Assembly: GCA_963814315.1 (NCBI GenBank)
Contig: CAWFCG010000003.1
Location: 682,001 to 746,000 of the forward strand
Direction of reading: 5' to 3'
DNA from: JAFMJV01 sp963814315
GTDB taxonomy: Bacteria; Chloroflexota; Limnocylindria; Limnocylindrales; CSP1-4
Length of the DNA stretch: 64,000 nucleotides
A model generated the notes under the pieces. That model saw nothing but the letters and a program-made list of their open reading frames with translations. It had not been told where the DNA came from and searched no databases. Every line of letters begins with the position of its first letter. The first letter of the stretch is position 1. This document shows positions 1-8,814 of the stretch, piece after piece. Made by a program: the position numbers and the translations under genes.

Positions 1-545
1 GTGCGCGCATTGGTGTAGACGATGGGGAATTCGATCTGGTGCTCGTCGGCGCCGAGGTCCATGAATAGCTCGTACACCTTGTCAAGGACGACTGCCGGGC
101 GCGCATCGCCGCGGTCGATCTTGTTGATGGCGACGATGACCGGCAGGCGTCGCTCCATGGCCTTGGACAGCACGTAGCGCGTCTGTGGCAGTGGGCCCTC
201 CGCCGCGTCCACCAGGAGCAGCACCGAATCGACCATCAGCAGGCTGCGTTCGACCTCACCACCGAAGTCGGCATGGCCTGGGGTATCGACGATGTTGAGC
301 CGGACGCCGCGATAGTCGATGCCGGTCTGCTTGGCCAGGATGGTGATGCCTCGCTCGCGCTCGAGGTCCCCCGAATCCATGATCCGTTCAGCTACGACCT
401 GATCGACGCGGAAGGCGCCCGATTGGCGCAGCATGGCGTCGACCAGGGTGGTCTTGCCGTGGTCGACGTGCGCCACGATGGCCACGTCCCGCAGGTCGTT
501 GCGGGTGGCCTCGACGGACAGGTGCTTGGAAGGGGTCATCGCCAT
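1..545 (-). CDS. typA: TypA/BipA ribosome-associated translational GTPase, N-terminal part (cut by window edge)
   Basis: This is the first ~181 residues of a translational GTPase; the rest lies beyond the left edge. The G1 motif AHVDHGKTTL, the effector-region RERGITI, the G3 motif DTPGHADFGGEV and the G4 motif NKID are all visible. The run after G3 (ERSLLMVDSVLLLVDAAEGP, then QTRYVLSKA) is typical of TypA/BipA rather than EF-G or LepA. The family binds the ribosome and supports assembly and stress or cold adaptation. Two in-frame ATGs are possible, at 545 and 539, because the protein opens MAMTPSKHLS; neither has a clear Shine-Dalgarno. It is divergent from the membrane protein at 596 across a ~50 bp gap. 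Confidence 0.93.
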   Translation of the reverse strand, partial: MAMTPSKHLSVEATRNDLRDVAIVAHVDHGKTTLVDAMLRQSGAFRVDQVVAERIMDSGDLERERGITILAKQTGIDYRGVRLNIVDTPGHADFGGEVERSLLMVDSVLLLVDAAEGPLPQTRYVLSKAMERRLPVIVAINKIDRGDARPAVVLDKVYELFMDLGADEHQIEFPIVYTNAR

Positions 546-583
546 GGGAGTCTGGATTGTCGCACGCATCGGGCGAGTGCCCC

Positions 584-589
584 TATGCT
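584..589 (+). promoter_or_regulatory. -10 box TATGCT of a leaderless transcript
   Basis: TATGCT ends six bases before the GTG at 596, so transcription should begin at or next to the start codon. There is no Shine-Dalgarno between them. The same geometry recurs at many genes in this window. Confidence 0.5.
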
Positions 590-595
590 GGCGGC

Positions 596-1486
596 GTGAA
601 GGTTCGCGAACCCGTCGCCCGCCCCCTTGACGTCGTGGCCGTGGAGCTGCTGCTTACCACGTCACAGGCATTCCTGGTGGGCGTCCTGATGTACCTGGCG
701 ATCGGCGTCTGGGATGACCGTGGGGTCGGCGTCGGCCCGGTGGCGGTGATCTTGGCACTGTTGGGCCTGGCGGTCGGCGGCTCCTGGCTCTACTGGCTCC
801 TGGGCGGTGTCGGCTGGCCGATGGCGGCGGCCAACGTGCCGGTGGCCATGTTCCTTGGCTTCATGCTGGTGCTGGGCTGGTTCGGCGAGGACCTCTTCCG
901 TGTCCCGGGTGTGCCCCTGCTCATGGCTGTGCTGGCCGCCGGATACGGTGTCGTCTGCGGCGTCTTCCTTGACTCACCCCGCCGCTGGCGCTGGGATCAA
1001 CGCCAGAAGCTACGCCCCGGCACGACGGTTCCGCGGGTATCGGCGACCACCCAGGCCGTGGTGGCACAGATGCCACGTTCATTGCCGGCACGCCCGTGGC
1101 GCGGGCCAGATAACAGCGATCTGGCGGCGCGCATCGAGCGGTCGGCGCCGGCAGGGGTCGAACCGAGCGGCGACGTGGGCATCCCCTACCCTGCTGGTGG
1201 CTCGGTCGATGCCGGAGCCTCAGCCGACGCGGTGGACGCGGCTGCCGCGCCCGGTCGCGAGCCCGCCAGCGATGGCCTGTCCGCGGATGCTCCCGACGAG
1301 GGAGACGCTCCGCCGGTGAGCCCTGCGGCGGGGGCGGGCATCCCCGAGAGCGATGGCACCATCGAGCTGCCGACCTCGGTCGAGCCACGAGCGCAGCGCT
1401 CGCCGTGGGCCTGGGCGGCGCCGCCCGAGTGGAACCGCGATGAAGATGACGAGGCGATGGGCCACGGCTCGTCGAGGCGCTCATGA
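596..1486 (+). CDS. Four-helix membrane protein with Ala/Pro-rich cytoplasmic tail, function unknown
   Basis: About 296 residues. The N-terminal half has four hydrophobic segments (around LLLTTSQAFLVGVLMYLAI, VAVILALLGLAVGG, VAMFLGFMLVLGW and LLMAVLAAGYGVVCGVF). The C-terminal half is low-complexity, rich in Ala, Pro, Asp and Glu, and looks disordered. I chose the GTG at 596 (VKVREPVARP) over the in-frame ATG at 557 because a TATGCT box sits six bases upstream of the GTG. The stop overlaps the ATG of the following nucleotidyltransferase-like gene (ATGA), so the two are probably cotranscribed. I do not recognise a family; it may be a lineage-specific envelope protein. Confidence 0.7.
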   Translation: MKVREPVARPLDVVAVELLLTTSQAFLVGVLMYLAIGVWDDRGVGVGPVAVILALLGLAVGGSWLYWLLGGVGWPMAAANVPVAMFLGFMLVLGWFGEDLFRVPGVPLLMAVLAAGYGVVCGVFLDSPRRWRWDQRQKLRPGTTVPRVSATTQAVVAQMPRSLPARPWRGPDNSDLAARIERSAPAGVEPSGDVGIPYPAGGSVDAGASADAVDAAAAPGREPASDGLSADAPDEGDAPPVSPAAGAGIPESDGTIELPTSVEPRAQRSPWAWAAPPEWNRDEDDEAMGHGSSRRS

Positions 1487-2156
1487 CGGTCGGCGCGGTC
1501 ATCGTGCCCGATGGCGTGGAAGAGGCCCTCGCCGATGCTACTGGACGCACCGCGGTCCGGCGCATCGTGGACTCGGCGTGGGCCGGCGGTGCCATGCCCA
1601 TCGTGGTCGTGGCAGCGGATCCTGATGACCGCATCGCGGCCACCTTGCAGGATCTCCGGCCGTCGTCGTCGACCCCGGGCGTGCCTCCGGAGTCCGGACC
1701 TACCGCCTGGGAGCTGAAGCGGCCTCGTCACTGGTGCATGAGACCAGCGCCGTGCTGCTGTGGCCGGGCCGCATGACGTGGGCCGACCCTGAAACCGCCA
1801 CCTCACTCATCGAAGCCCATGGTCGCGCCCCCGGGATGGTGACGCGGCCGCGGCGCGCCGGTGAACCAGGCTGGCCGGTGCTGCTCCCGATCGACCAGGT
1901 GGCAACCGTCCTGGCTGGGCCAGGTGGGACGGTGGAGGCCGCGCTGGATGAGAACAGGATCACCTTGGTCGAGCTGGGCGATCCCGGATCCGTGTTGGGA
2001 CGGGAGGTGGCGCTCGATGACCTCCCCGATTACGCTGGGCCACCCGAGCCTGTCGGTGGACCGCCTCCGGAATGGGGCGCCGCAGCGGCCGATCTGCCAG
2101 AGCCCGAGCTGCAGGGGAACGTCAGCCCGGCGTCTTCACCTTCGACTGAGGCTTGA
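1483..2156 (+). pseudogene. MobA-like nucleotidyltransferase, split by a single-base frameshift
   Basis: Two overlapping reading frames together look like one protein. Frame one starts at ATG 1483 (MTVGAVIVPDG) and has the nucleotide-binding start plus AGGAMPIVVVAADPDDRIAATL. Frame two then carries GSPAVVVDP, ETSAVLLWPGRMTW, the conserved-looking DPETATSLIEAHG and GEPGWPVLLP. The frames join sensibly near 1645: one extra G after the TTG codon would read IAATLAGSPAVVV. MobA/CoxI-type NTP transferases move nucleotides onto molybdopterin or sugar substrates, but the substrate here is unknown. The 3' end overlaps the end of convergent aspS by 35 bp. It may be a true pseudogene or a sequencing or assembly error; I cannot tell which. 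Confidence 0.65.
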
Positions 2157-3960
2157 GCGCCAGACCCAGCTCGTCGAGCTGCTCGAGGGCCACCGGCGAG
2201 GGCGCATCCAGCATCAGGTCGGAGCCTGAGGATGTCTTGGGGAAGGCCATCACCTCGCGGATGTTGGACTGACCCGTCAAGAGCGCGATCCAACGGTCCA
2301 CACCGAGTGCGATGCCGCCATGCGGTGGAGCACCGTACTCGAAGGCCTCCAGGATGCCGCTGAACTGCGCCTCCTGCGCCTCCTGCCCATGGCCCATGAG
2401 CGAGAACGAGCGCGCCAGCATCTCACGGGTATGGAAGCGGACGGAGCCACCGCCCAGCTCCCAGCCATTGAGGGCGAGGTCGTACTGCTGTGCGCGAGCG
2501 TGACCAGCAGGGTCGTCGATGCTCGCCACGAGTGGATCGCCTGAGGTGGTCGTCAACAGCGGTTCATCCTCGGGCAGGACCGCGCTGAAGGGGTTGTGGG
2601 TGGCGTCCCAGCGGTTGCGGTCGGCGTCCCATTGGTACATGGGGAACTGGTAGACCCAGACATAGCTCAGAAGGTTGCGGTCGTAGACGGCACTGCGCTC
2701 GGCCAGCTCCACGCGCAGCGTCCCCAGCGTCTCTTGTGCGGTGATGTCCGCGTCAGCCACGATGAGCACCAGGTCGCCCGCGACAGCCTCCGTCGCAGCT
2801 GCCAGCTTGTGAGCCATCTCCTCGCCCACGATCTTCACGATGGAGCCGCGGATGCCGCCTTCTCCATCCAGCGCCAGCCACACCAGGCCGCCGGCGCCGG
2901 CCTTGCGGGCGAGATCGGTGAGCTCGTCGGTCTGCTTGCGGGTGGCGCCGCCCATGCCGGCCGCGGCCAAGCCGAAGACGCGGCCGCCCGCCTCCAGCGC
3001 AGCGGTGAACACGCGGAAGCCCGAGGCCGCCGCCAACTCGCCAAGGTCGTGGAGCTGCATGCCGTAGCGAACGTCGGGCTTGTCCGACCCGAACCGGTCG
3101 AGCGCCTCGCGATAGGTGAAGCGAGGGAAGGGCTCGTCGAGTAGCGGTCGGTCGGGCGTGACGGCCTTGGTGACGGCCACGGCCATCTGTTCCACCCAGG
3201 CCATGACGTCGCGGTCGTCCACGAAGCTCATCTCCAGGTCGAGCTGGGTGAACTCGGGCTGCCGGTCGCCGCGCAGATCCTCGTCGCGCATGCAGCGTGC
3301 GATCTGGAAGTAGCGGTCGAAGCCGCTCACCATCAGCAGCTGCTTCATCTGCTGTGGACTCTGCGGCAGCGCATAGATGCTGCCGGGCTGGAGGCGCGAG
3401 GGCACGATGAAGTCGCGGGCGCCCTCCGGTGTCGACTTGATCAGCAACGGCGTCTCGATCTCCACGAAGCCGGCCGCGTGGTGGACCTCGCGGATGGCCT
3501 GTACCAACCGGCCGCGGGCGATGATGCGCTGCTGCAGGGGCTCACGGCGCAGATCGAGGTAGCGGTATTTCAGGCGCAGTGCCTCATCGACCTCGGCGTT
3601 GGGCTCGTTTATGACGAAGGGCGGCGTCTTGGCCGTGGCCAGCACGTCGATGGCGGTGGCGCGAAGCTCGACCGCCCCGGTCGCGAGCTTGTCATTCTCC
3701 ATGCCGGCGAGGCGCTTGGTGATGGTGCCGCTGACGCGGACCACGTACTCGCTGCGGACGCTCTCGGCCACGTCATGCGCGGCGGGTGAATCGGCGTTGT
3801 CGATGACGACCTGGGTGATGCCGTAGCGATCACGCAGGTCAAGGAAGATGAGCTGGCCCAGGTCGCGGCGGCGGTGCACCCAGCCGGCGAGTGTGGCGGG
3901 CTTGCCGACATCCCCGGGACGGGCGTCGGCACAGGTGAGGTCGCGGTAGGAGGTCTGCAT
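2122..3960 (-). CDS. aspS: Aspartyl-tRNA synthetase (bacterial long form)
   Basis: A class IIb aminoacyl-tRNA synthetase of 612 residues, the normal length of the bacterial form. An OB-fold anticodon-binding domain (about residues 1-110, with GWVHRRRDLGQLIFLDLRD) comes first. The catalytic core follows, with YRYLDLRR, the QSPQQMKQLLM loop and FTQLDLEMSF. The GAD insertion is at about 290-420. Motif 3 is GIALGVDRWIALL near the C-terminus. It charges tRNA-Asp; whether it also charges tRNA-Asn cannot be read from this sequence. ATG at 3960 is the only good start. Nearby hisS is on the same strand but a FemX-like gene lies between them. Confidence 0.97.
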   Translation of the reverse strand: MQTSYRDLTCADARPGDVGKPATLAGWVHRRRDLGQLIFLDLRDRYGITQVVIDNADSPAAHDVAESVRSEYVVRVSGTITKRLAGMENDKLATGAVELRATAIDVLATAKTPPFVINEPNAEVDEALRLKYRYLDLRREPLQQRIIARGRLVQAIREVHHAAGFVEIETPLLIKSTPEGARDFIVPSRLQPGSIYALPQSPQQMKQLLMVSGFDRYFQIARCMRDEDLRGDRQPEFTQLDLEMSFVDDRDVMAWVEQMAVAVTKAVTPDRPLLDEPFPRFTYREALDRFGSDKPDVRYGMQLHDLGELAAASGFRVFTAALEAGGRVFGLAAAGMGGATRKQTDELTDLARKAGAGGLVWLALDGEGGIRGSIVKIVGEEMAHKLAAATEAVAGDLVLIVADADITAQETLGTLRVELAERSAVYDRNLLSYVWVYQFPMYQWDADRNRWDATHNPFSAVLPEDEPLLTTTSGDPLVASIDDPAGHARAQQYDLALNGWELGGGSVRFHTREMLARSFSLMGHGQEAQEAQFSGILEAFEYGAPPHGGIALGVDRWIALLTGQSNIREVMAFPKTSSGSDLMLDAPSPVALEQLDELGLALKPQSKVKTPG

Positions 3961-4041
3961 CGGGAGTCACATGGTAGCGGCGCGGGACGCGTTGTTCCGG
4001 ACGGTCCGGCGCAGGCGTCCTCGGCGGGGCCGCCGCAGACG

Positions 4042-5106
4042 TCAACGGATGGCGCCACGGAGTCGTTCACGCAGGTCGCGGACACGGTTCCAGGTGGGGT
4101 CGATGACGATGTCGTAGGTGCCGGGATGGCGTAGCGGGGCACCACCGAAGCGACGCTTGAAGAAGCTGAAGCCCTCCCACGATGCATCGACTGACCGGTC
4201 ATCGGGTTCGCGCACGCCCCACAGATCGAGGCTGGTCGTGCCGGCCTCGGCCAGGCTCCGTTGCAGGGCGGCCATGGCGGCGTATGGACCGCGTTTGCGA
4301 GCCAGCTCCTTGTCTCGTGCTGAAGCGGCGTAGAGGTAGTACGCCCGGTCTCCGGTGCGCGGCGCGATGGCGCCCGCCAGCGGCGTGCCCTGGTGCTCGG
4401 CGATGGCCATGAACCAGTCGTCGCTGGCGGCCAGCGGTGCAGCTAGCCGGCCCAGGAACTCGCGTGAACGGATGCGGAAGCCCTGTCGCTCCGATGTTTG
4501 CGAGAGCAGGGCGTGGAACGTGTCGAGCAGCACCCCATCACCGATGCGATCGAGCGTGACGGTCGTTCCCTCCCGCTCCGCCCGCCGCGCTTCCGCTCGG
4601 GCATCCTTGTTCCACTCCGCGACGGAGTCCTCGTCGGCGGCCAGCCTGACGATGCGCGTCGTAGGGGCCTGCAGGTCGTGCGCTGTGCGCTCGCCGCTGG
4701 CGTGGAGGGCGCGCTCGATGGCGGCGTCTGCGGCTGGGTCACCGGTGCCACGCGGGTCGAGCTTCAGGACGACGCCGCGCCGACTGCGCGCATGGGACTT
4801 CAGGCCGGCCAACAGACGGGCCAGGATCTCGGCAGCATCGGGCGCGGCGCGATCCCATACCGGTCCATGCGGCACGTAGAGGATGGTTCGGTCGAACGTG
4901 GTGGCTCGATCGAGCACCTGCGCCAAGCCACGGACCCGGTCCCCACCGTCGACGACCACGAACCTGCTCCAGTGCTCACCGGGCTCGTCGGCCCCAGCTT
5001 GGCCCCAGGCCCACGACTGCAGGACGTCCCCCTCCGGCCGCGAAGCCAGGAAGGCCGCCCAGGCGGCGCGATCGGTCGGTACCGCCTCGCGCAGGCTAAG
5101 CGTCAT
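4042..5106 (-). CDS. FemX/FemAB-like peptidyltransferase (GNAT fold), copy 1
   Basis: About 354 residues with the FemABX layout. An N-terminal GNAT half has LQSWAWGQ and LYVPHGPVW. A central segment follows (SVAEWNKDARAEARRAEREG, the usual KxxR-type region). The C-terminal GNAT half has TPLAGAIAPRTGDRAYYLYAAS and the characteristic LDLWGV...SFFKRRFGG. FemX-type enzymes add amino acids from aminoacyl-tRNA to lipid II side chains in the cytoplasm. I took ATG 5106 (MTLSLREAVPTD) because the longer reading frame would run into hisS. hisS lies just upstream (20 bp gap), so the two are probably cotranscribed. Two more homologues are at 12619-14741. Confidence 0.82.
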   Translation of the reverse strand: MTLSLREAVPTDRAAWAAFLASRPEGDVLQSWAWGQAGADEPGEHWSRFVVVDGGDRVRGLAQVLDRATTFDRTILYVPHGPVWDRAAPDAAEILARLLAGLKSHARSRRGVVLKLDPRGTGDPAADAAIERALHASGERTAHDLQAPTTRIVRLAADEDSVAEWNKDARAEARRAEREGTTVTLDRIGDGVLLDTFHALLSQTSERQGFRIRSREFLGRLAAPLAASDDWFMAIAEHQGTPLAGAIAPRTGDRAYYLYAASARDKELARKRGPYAAMAALQRSLAEAGTTSLDLWGVREPDDRSVDASWEGFSFFKRRFGGAPLRHPGTYDIVIDPTWNRVRDLRERLRGAIR

Positions 5107-5125
5107 GGACGCGACTCCGGGTCGA

Positions 5126-6430
5126 TCATCCCTCCTCGCCGTGCCGATGTTGCGTCTGTGCTTGGGTGAGGTAGCGAGCAAGGTCGGTCACATCGACCTG
5201 CCGCTGGGTTCCGGCCTTGAGGTCCTTGACCTGCACGTGCCCAGTGTCGAGCTCATCACCACAGATCACCGCGAAGTGCGCGCCGGCCTTGGCGGCTCCG
5301 TCGAGCTGCTTGCCTAAGCGCCGCGTCGTGAGGTCCGGCCGGCAGGCGAGTCCCGCCCCGCGGAGTTCGGTGGCCAGCTGGAGACGCACCACCGTGTCCT
5401 CAGCGTTCGCGCCAACGACCACGACGGTCGGCTTCCAGAGCTCGGACGCTGGCGGCGCACCCTGGTCCTGCAGTGCCAAGGCCACGCGATCGAGGCCGAT
5501 GCCGAAGCCGATGCCCGGGGTGGGCAGGCCACCCAACAGTTCGACGAGGCCGTCGTAGCGACCGCCGCCGCCGAGCGCCTGCTGCTGGCCCTGCGCCCCA
5601 GAGCGGTAGAACTCGAAGGCGGTGCGCGTGTAGTAATCAAGCCCCCGAACGAGCATGGGCGAGATGCGCGGTTCGATGGTCACCGCGGCGAGGTGCTCGA
5701 GCAGCCCATCGAAATGCGCCTGACAGTCGTCACAGAGATACCCGCCGATGGTCGGCGCGGACGCCACCAGCGGCGCCATACGTTCATCCTTGGAATCGAG
5801 GAGCCGCAGCGGATTGGTGTCGAGTCGCGCGCGTTCAAGCTCGGGTAGCTCGTCGGCGTGGGCGGCGAAATGCGCGCGCAGCGCCTGGACGTACGCCGGG
5901 CGACAGGCGCTGTCACCGATGGAGTTGACGAGCACTTGCACATCCGAGAGGCCGACCGCGTCGAAGAACGCCACGGCCAGCTCGATGATCTCAGCGTCGA
6001 TGGCCGGGCCAGGGTCGCCGATGGCTTCCACGTCGAACTGCCAGAACTGGCGGTAGCGGCCGGCCTGAGGTCGGTCGTAGCGAAACATCGGGCCAGTCAT
6101 CGTCAACTTGACCGGCTGAGGCCAGGTACGCATGCCATGTTGGACGAAAGCCCGCACCATGCCGGCCGTGGGTTCCGGCCGCAGTGCCCAGCGTTCGCGT
6201 TCGGCCTCGCCCCGGCCGGCCTGCACGCGGAAGAGCTCCTTCTCGACCACGTCGGTGACTTCGCCCACGCCGCGCTCGTAGACCGCGGAGCCCTCGAACA
6301 TGGGCGTCTCGATGGGCGCGTAGCCATAGCGCAGGGCCAGGTCGCGCGCAGTGTGTTCCAGGCGCAGGAAGACGGCGCGCTCGGCGGGCAGGAGGTCACG
6401 GGTGCCCCGAGGGGCCTGGAACTTGGGCAT
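5126..6430 (-). CDS. hisS: Histidyl-tRNA synthetase
   Basis: A class II synthetase of 434 residues. Visible landmarks are the N-terminal PRGTRDLLP, motif 2 around RPEPTAGMVRAFV, MFRYDRPQAGRYRQFWQFDVE, the histidine-binding RGLDYYTRTAFEFY and motif 3 GIGFGIGLDRVALAL. A C-terminal anticodon-binding Rossmann-like domain follows. It supplies His-tRNA for translation. ATG 6430 has TAGACT eight bases upstream and no Shine-Dalgarno, so the message is probably leaderless or nearly so. It is followed on the same strand by a FemX-like gene with only 20 bp between. Confidence 0.97.
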   Translation of the reverse strand: MPKFQAPRGTRDLLPAERAVFLRLEHTARDLALRYGYAPIETPMFEGSAVYERGVGEVTDVVEKELFRVQAGRGEAERERWALRPEPTAGMVRAFVQHGMRTWPQPVKLTMTGPMFRYDRPQAGRYRQFWQFDVEAIGDPGPAIDAEIIELAVAFFDAVGLSDVQVLVNSIGDSACRPAYVQALRAHFAAHADELPELERARLDTNPLRLLDSKDERMAPLVASAPTIGGYLCDDCQAHFDGLLEHLAAVTIEPRISPMLVRGLDYYTRTAFEFYRSGAQGQQQALGGGGRYDGLVELLGGLPTPGIGFGIGLDRVALALQDQGAPPASELWKPTVVVVGANAEDTVVRLQLATELRGAGLACRPDLTTRRLGKQLDGAAKAGAHFAVICGDELDTGHVQVKDLKAGTQRQVDVTDLARYLTQAQTQHRHGEEG

Positions 6431-6438
6431 CGTCGACG

Positions 6439-6444
6439 AGTCTA
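6439..6444 (-). promoter_or_regulatory. -10 box TAGACT upstream of hisS
   Basis: TAGACT on the minus strand ends eight bases before the hisS ATG. The spacing implies a 5' leader of only one or two bases. No -35 hexamer stands out. Confidence 0.45.
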
Positions 6445-6485
6445 CCCCGGAGTCGCCCCTTCCAGCGGTGCGGCCACGGCGAACC

Positions 6486-8738
6486 TCAGGTGCGATCGCG
6501 CTGGACCGAGTAGACGTCCTTGAGCTGCTCCAGGTGTGCCATCACCCTTGATAGCTGCGCCACCGACGATACCTCCAGCGTGGCCTGCACGGTAGCGCGA
6601 TGGTCCTTGTGGACCTTCACGCTGGCGGCGATGATGTTGATGCGGTCATCGGCCATGACATTGCTGATCTCGCTCAACAGGCCGGTGCGGTCGTAGGCCT
6701 CGATGAGGATGGCGATGGGGTAGGTTTGCTGCGCGGCGGTCTCCCAATCCACGTCGATGAGGCGCTCCACGGCGCGTTCATTGACCACCGTGGGGCAGGT
6801 GGCGAGGTGGACGGTGACACCACGACCGCGGGTGATGAAGCCCATGATGGGATCGCCCGGGATGGGGTGGCAACACTTGCTGAAGCGCACCAGCAGGTCC
6901 CCCACACCGCGCACGCGCACGCCACCCGGCTGCGGTGGTGGTGGCGCCACCTGTGGTAGCTGCACCTCGTCCACATCGTCGACGACTCCCAGTCGCGAGA
7001 CGACCTGCTGCGGCCCGATCTGCCCATAGCCGATGGCGGCGAAGAAGTCGTCCACCGTCTTGAGGTTGTGGTGTTCAGCCAGCTCCTCGAGCTTGTCATG
7101 GTCGATCTTGTCCAGGCTGGTGCGGGCCAGGCGGTGCAGCTCGCGGTCCAGCACCTGTTTGCCGTGCGTGATGTTCTCGTCGCGCTGTTGGCGCTTGAAC
7201 CATTGGCGGATCTTCTCGCGCGCATGGCTGGTGGTGACGATGTTGAGCCAGTCGCGCGACGGGCCGTGCGCGCTCTTGGTGGTGACGATGTCGACGATGT
7301 CGCCGTTCTTGAGCTTGGAGTCGAGCGGCACCAGGCGGTTGTTGACCTTGGCGCCGATGCAGGCGTGACCGACCTCGGTGTGGATGCGATAGGCGAAGTC
7401 GAGTGGCGTGGCGCCGGCAGGCATGTCCTTGACGTCACCCTTGGGGGTGAAGACGAAGACCTGATCCTGGAAGATGTCAAGTTTGACACCCTCGACGAAC
7501 TCCGTGGCGTCTGACACGTCACGTTGCCACTCCATGAGCTGGCGCACCCAGGCCAGCTTGGCGTCGTAGGCGCGATCGGCGCGGGAACCCTCCTTGTAGC
7601 GCCAGTGCGCCGCGATGCCGACCTCACTAACGCGGTGCATGTCATGCGACCGGATCTGCACCTCTAGCGGCTTGCCGTCGACCGCCACGACCGCGGTGTG
7701 GAGGCTCTGGTACATGTTGTTCTTGGGCATCGCGATGTAGTCGTCGAACTGGCCCGGGATGGGTCGCCAGAGGGAATGCACCACGCCGAGAGCGGCGTAG
7801 CAGTCGCGCACGTTGTCGACCAGCACGCGCAAGGCGTGGACGTCGTAGATCTCGCCGAACTCGGCGCGCTTGCGCTGCATCTTCTTGTGGATGCTGTAGA
7901 TATGCTTGGGACGGCCAGAGAGTTCCGCCTCGATGCCCGAGTCGCGCAGTGCTTCCTGCAGCACCTCCATGGCCCGTTCGACGTAGGCCTCGCGTGCCTT
8001 GCGGTGGGTCTCGAGCTGGCTGGCGAGCTCATGGTACGCCTCGGGATCAAGGTACTTGAAGGAGAGGTCCTCCAGCTCCCACTTGATCTGCCAGATCCCC
8101 AGGCGCTCGGCCAAGGGAGCATAGATCTCGGCGGTCTGCCTGGCGATCCGGACCTGCTTGGCCGGCGGCAAGGAGCCCAGGGTGCGCATGTTGTGGAGCC
8201 GGTCGGCGAGCTTGATGAGGACCACGCGGATATCCTCGGCCATGGCCAGGAACATCTTGCGGATGTTCTCCGCCTGTTGCTGTTCGTGCGTCAGGGTGCT
8301 GAACTTGCTCAGCTTGGTCACGCCATCGACGAGCCGGGCCACGTCGGAACCGAAGCGCTCCTCCACGTCAGCGATGGAGTACTTGGTGTCTTCGGGGATG
8401 TCATGCAGGATGGCCGCGGTGACCGCGACCGGGTCCAGGCCCAGCTCGGCCAGGATCCTGGCGACCGCTAGCGGGTGGCTGACATATGGCTCACCGCTGA
8501 CGCGCTTCTGGTCGGCATGAGCATCGAGCGCGAAGGCGAAGGATGTGGCCACCGACGAGATGTCCGCTTGGGGGTAGCGCTGTCGCAGCTCCTGTTCGAG
8601 TTCTTCGAGCTGACGTTGCATCCCGGCGGCCGACAGGTCCTCCGCTGGGACGGGTCGGGCACGTCGCGTGGAGCGCCCGCTCTTGGCGGGTCGCTTGGTG
8701 TCGGCGGCGGCGGTCTGCTCGGTCGGGGGGCTGGTCAT
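6486..8738 (-). CDS. rel: Rel/SpoT-family (p)ppGpp synthetase/hydrolase
   Basis: A long RSH enzyme of ~750 residues. The HD hydrolase domain is intact (YVSHPLAVARIL, then ILHDIPEDT, and later LIKLADRLHNMRTL). The synthetase domain has KHIYSIHKKMQRK, LWRPIPGQFDDYIAMPKNN and EVQIRSHDMH. TGS (FVFTPKGDVKDMPAGAT) and a C-terminal ACT domain (YDRTGLLSEISNVMADD) follow. It makes and degrades the alarmone (p)ppGpp. The synthetase metal-site motif is QFDD, closer to the acidic ExDD of monofunctional RelA than to the RxKD of bifunctional enzymes, although the HD site looks active. I chose ATG 8738 over a longer reading frame because a TACACT box lies just upstream. Confidence 0.95.
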   Translation of the reverse strand: MTSPPTEQTAAADTKRPAKSGRSTRRARPVPAEDLSAAGMQRQLEELEQELRQRYPQADISSVATSFAFALDAHADQKRVSGEPYVSHPLAVARILAELGLDPVAVTAAILHDIPEDTKYSIADVEERFGSDVARLVDGVTKLSKFSTLTHEQQQAENIRKMFLAMAEDIRVVLIKLADRLHNMRTLGSLPPAKQVRIARQTAEIYAPLAERLGIWQIKWELEDLSFKYLDPEAYHELASQLETHRKAREAYVERAMEVLQEALRDSGIEAELSGRPKHIYSIHKKMQRKRAEFGEIYDVHALRVLVDNVRDCYAALGVVHSLWRPIPGQFDDYIAMPKNNMYQSLHTAVVAVDGKPLEVQIRSHDMHRVSEVGIAAHWRYKEGSRADRAYDAKLAWVRQLMEWQRDVSDATEFVEGVKLDIFQDQVFVFTPKGDVKDMPAGATPLDFAYRIHTEVGHACIGAKVNNRLVPLDSKLKNGDIVDIVTTKSAHGPSRDWLNIVTTSHAREKIRQWFKRQQRDENITHGKQVLDRELHRLARTSLDKIDHDKLEELAEHHNLKTVDDFFAAIGYGQIGPQQVVSRLGVVDDVDEVQLPQVAPPPPQPGGVRVRGVGDLLVRFSKCCHPIPGDPIMGFITRGRGVTVHLATCPTVVNERAVERLIDVDWETAAQQTYPIAILIEAYDRTGLLSEISNVMADDRINIIAASVKVHKDHRATVQATLEVSSVAQLSRVMAHLEQLKDVYSVQRDRT

Positions 8739-8747
8739 CCAGGCACG

Positions 8748-8753
8748 AGTGTA
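8748..8753 (-). promoter_or_regulatory. -10 box TACACT upstream of rel
   Basis: TACACT on the minus strand ends nine bases before the ATG at 8738. This supports that start and a very short leader. Confidence 0.4.
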
Positions 8754-8770
8754 GCGAAGGTGCCTGGACC

Positions 8771-8796
8771 TGAGCCGGAGTGCTGAGCCGGAGTGC
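8771..8796. repeat. 13-bp tandem direct repeat
   Basis: The unit TGAGCCGGAGTGC occurs twice in immediate succession between the rel promoter and the end of the secreted-protein gene. It is probably a local slippage duplication. Confidence 0.6.
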
Positions 8797-8814
8797 TGAA
8801 GAGGCTGTCGCTGG

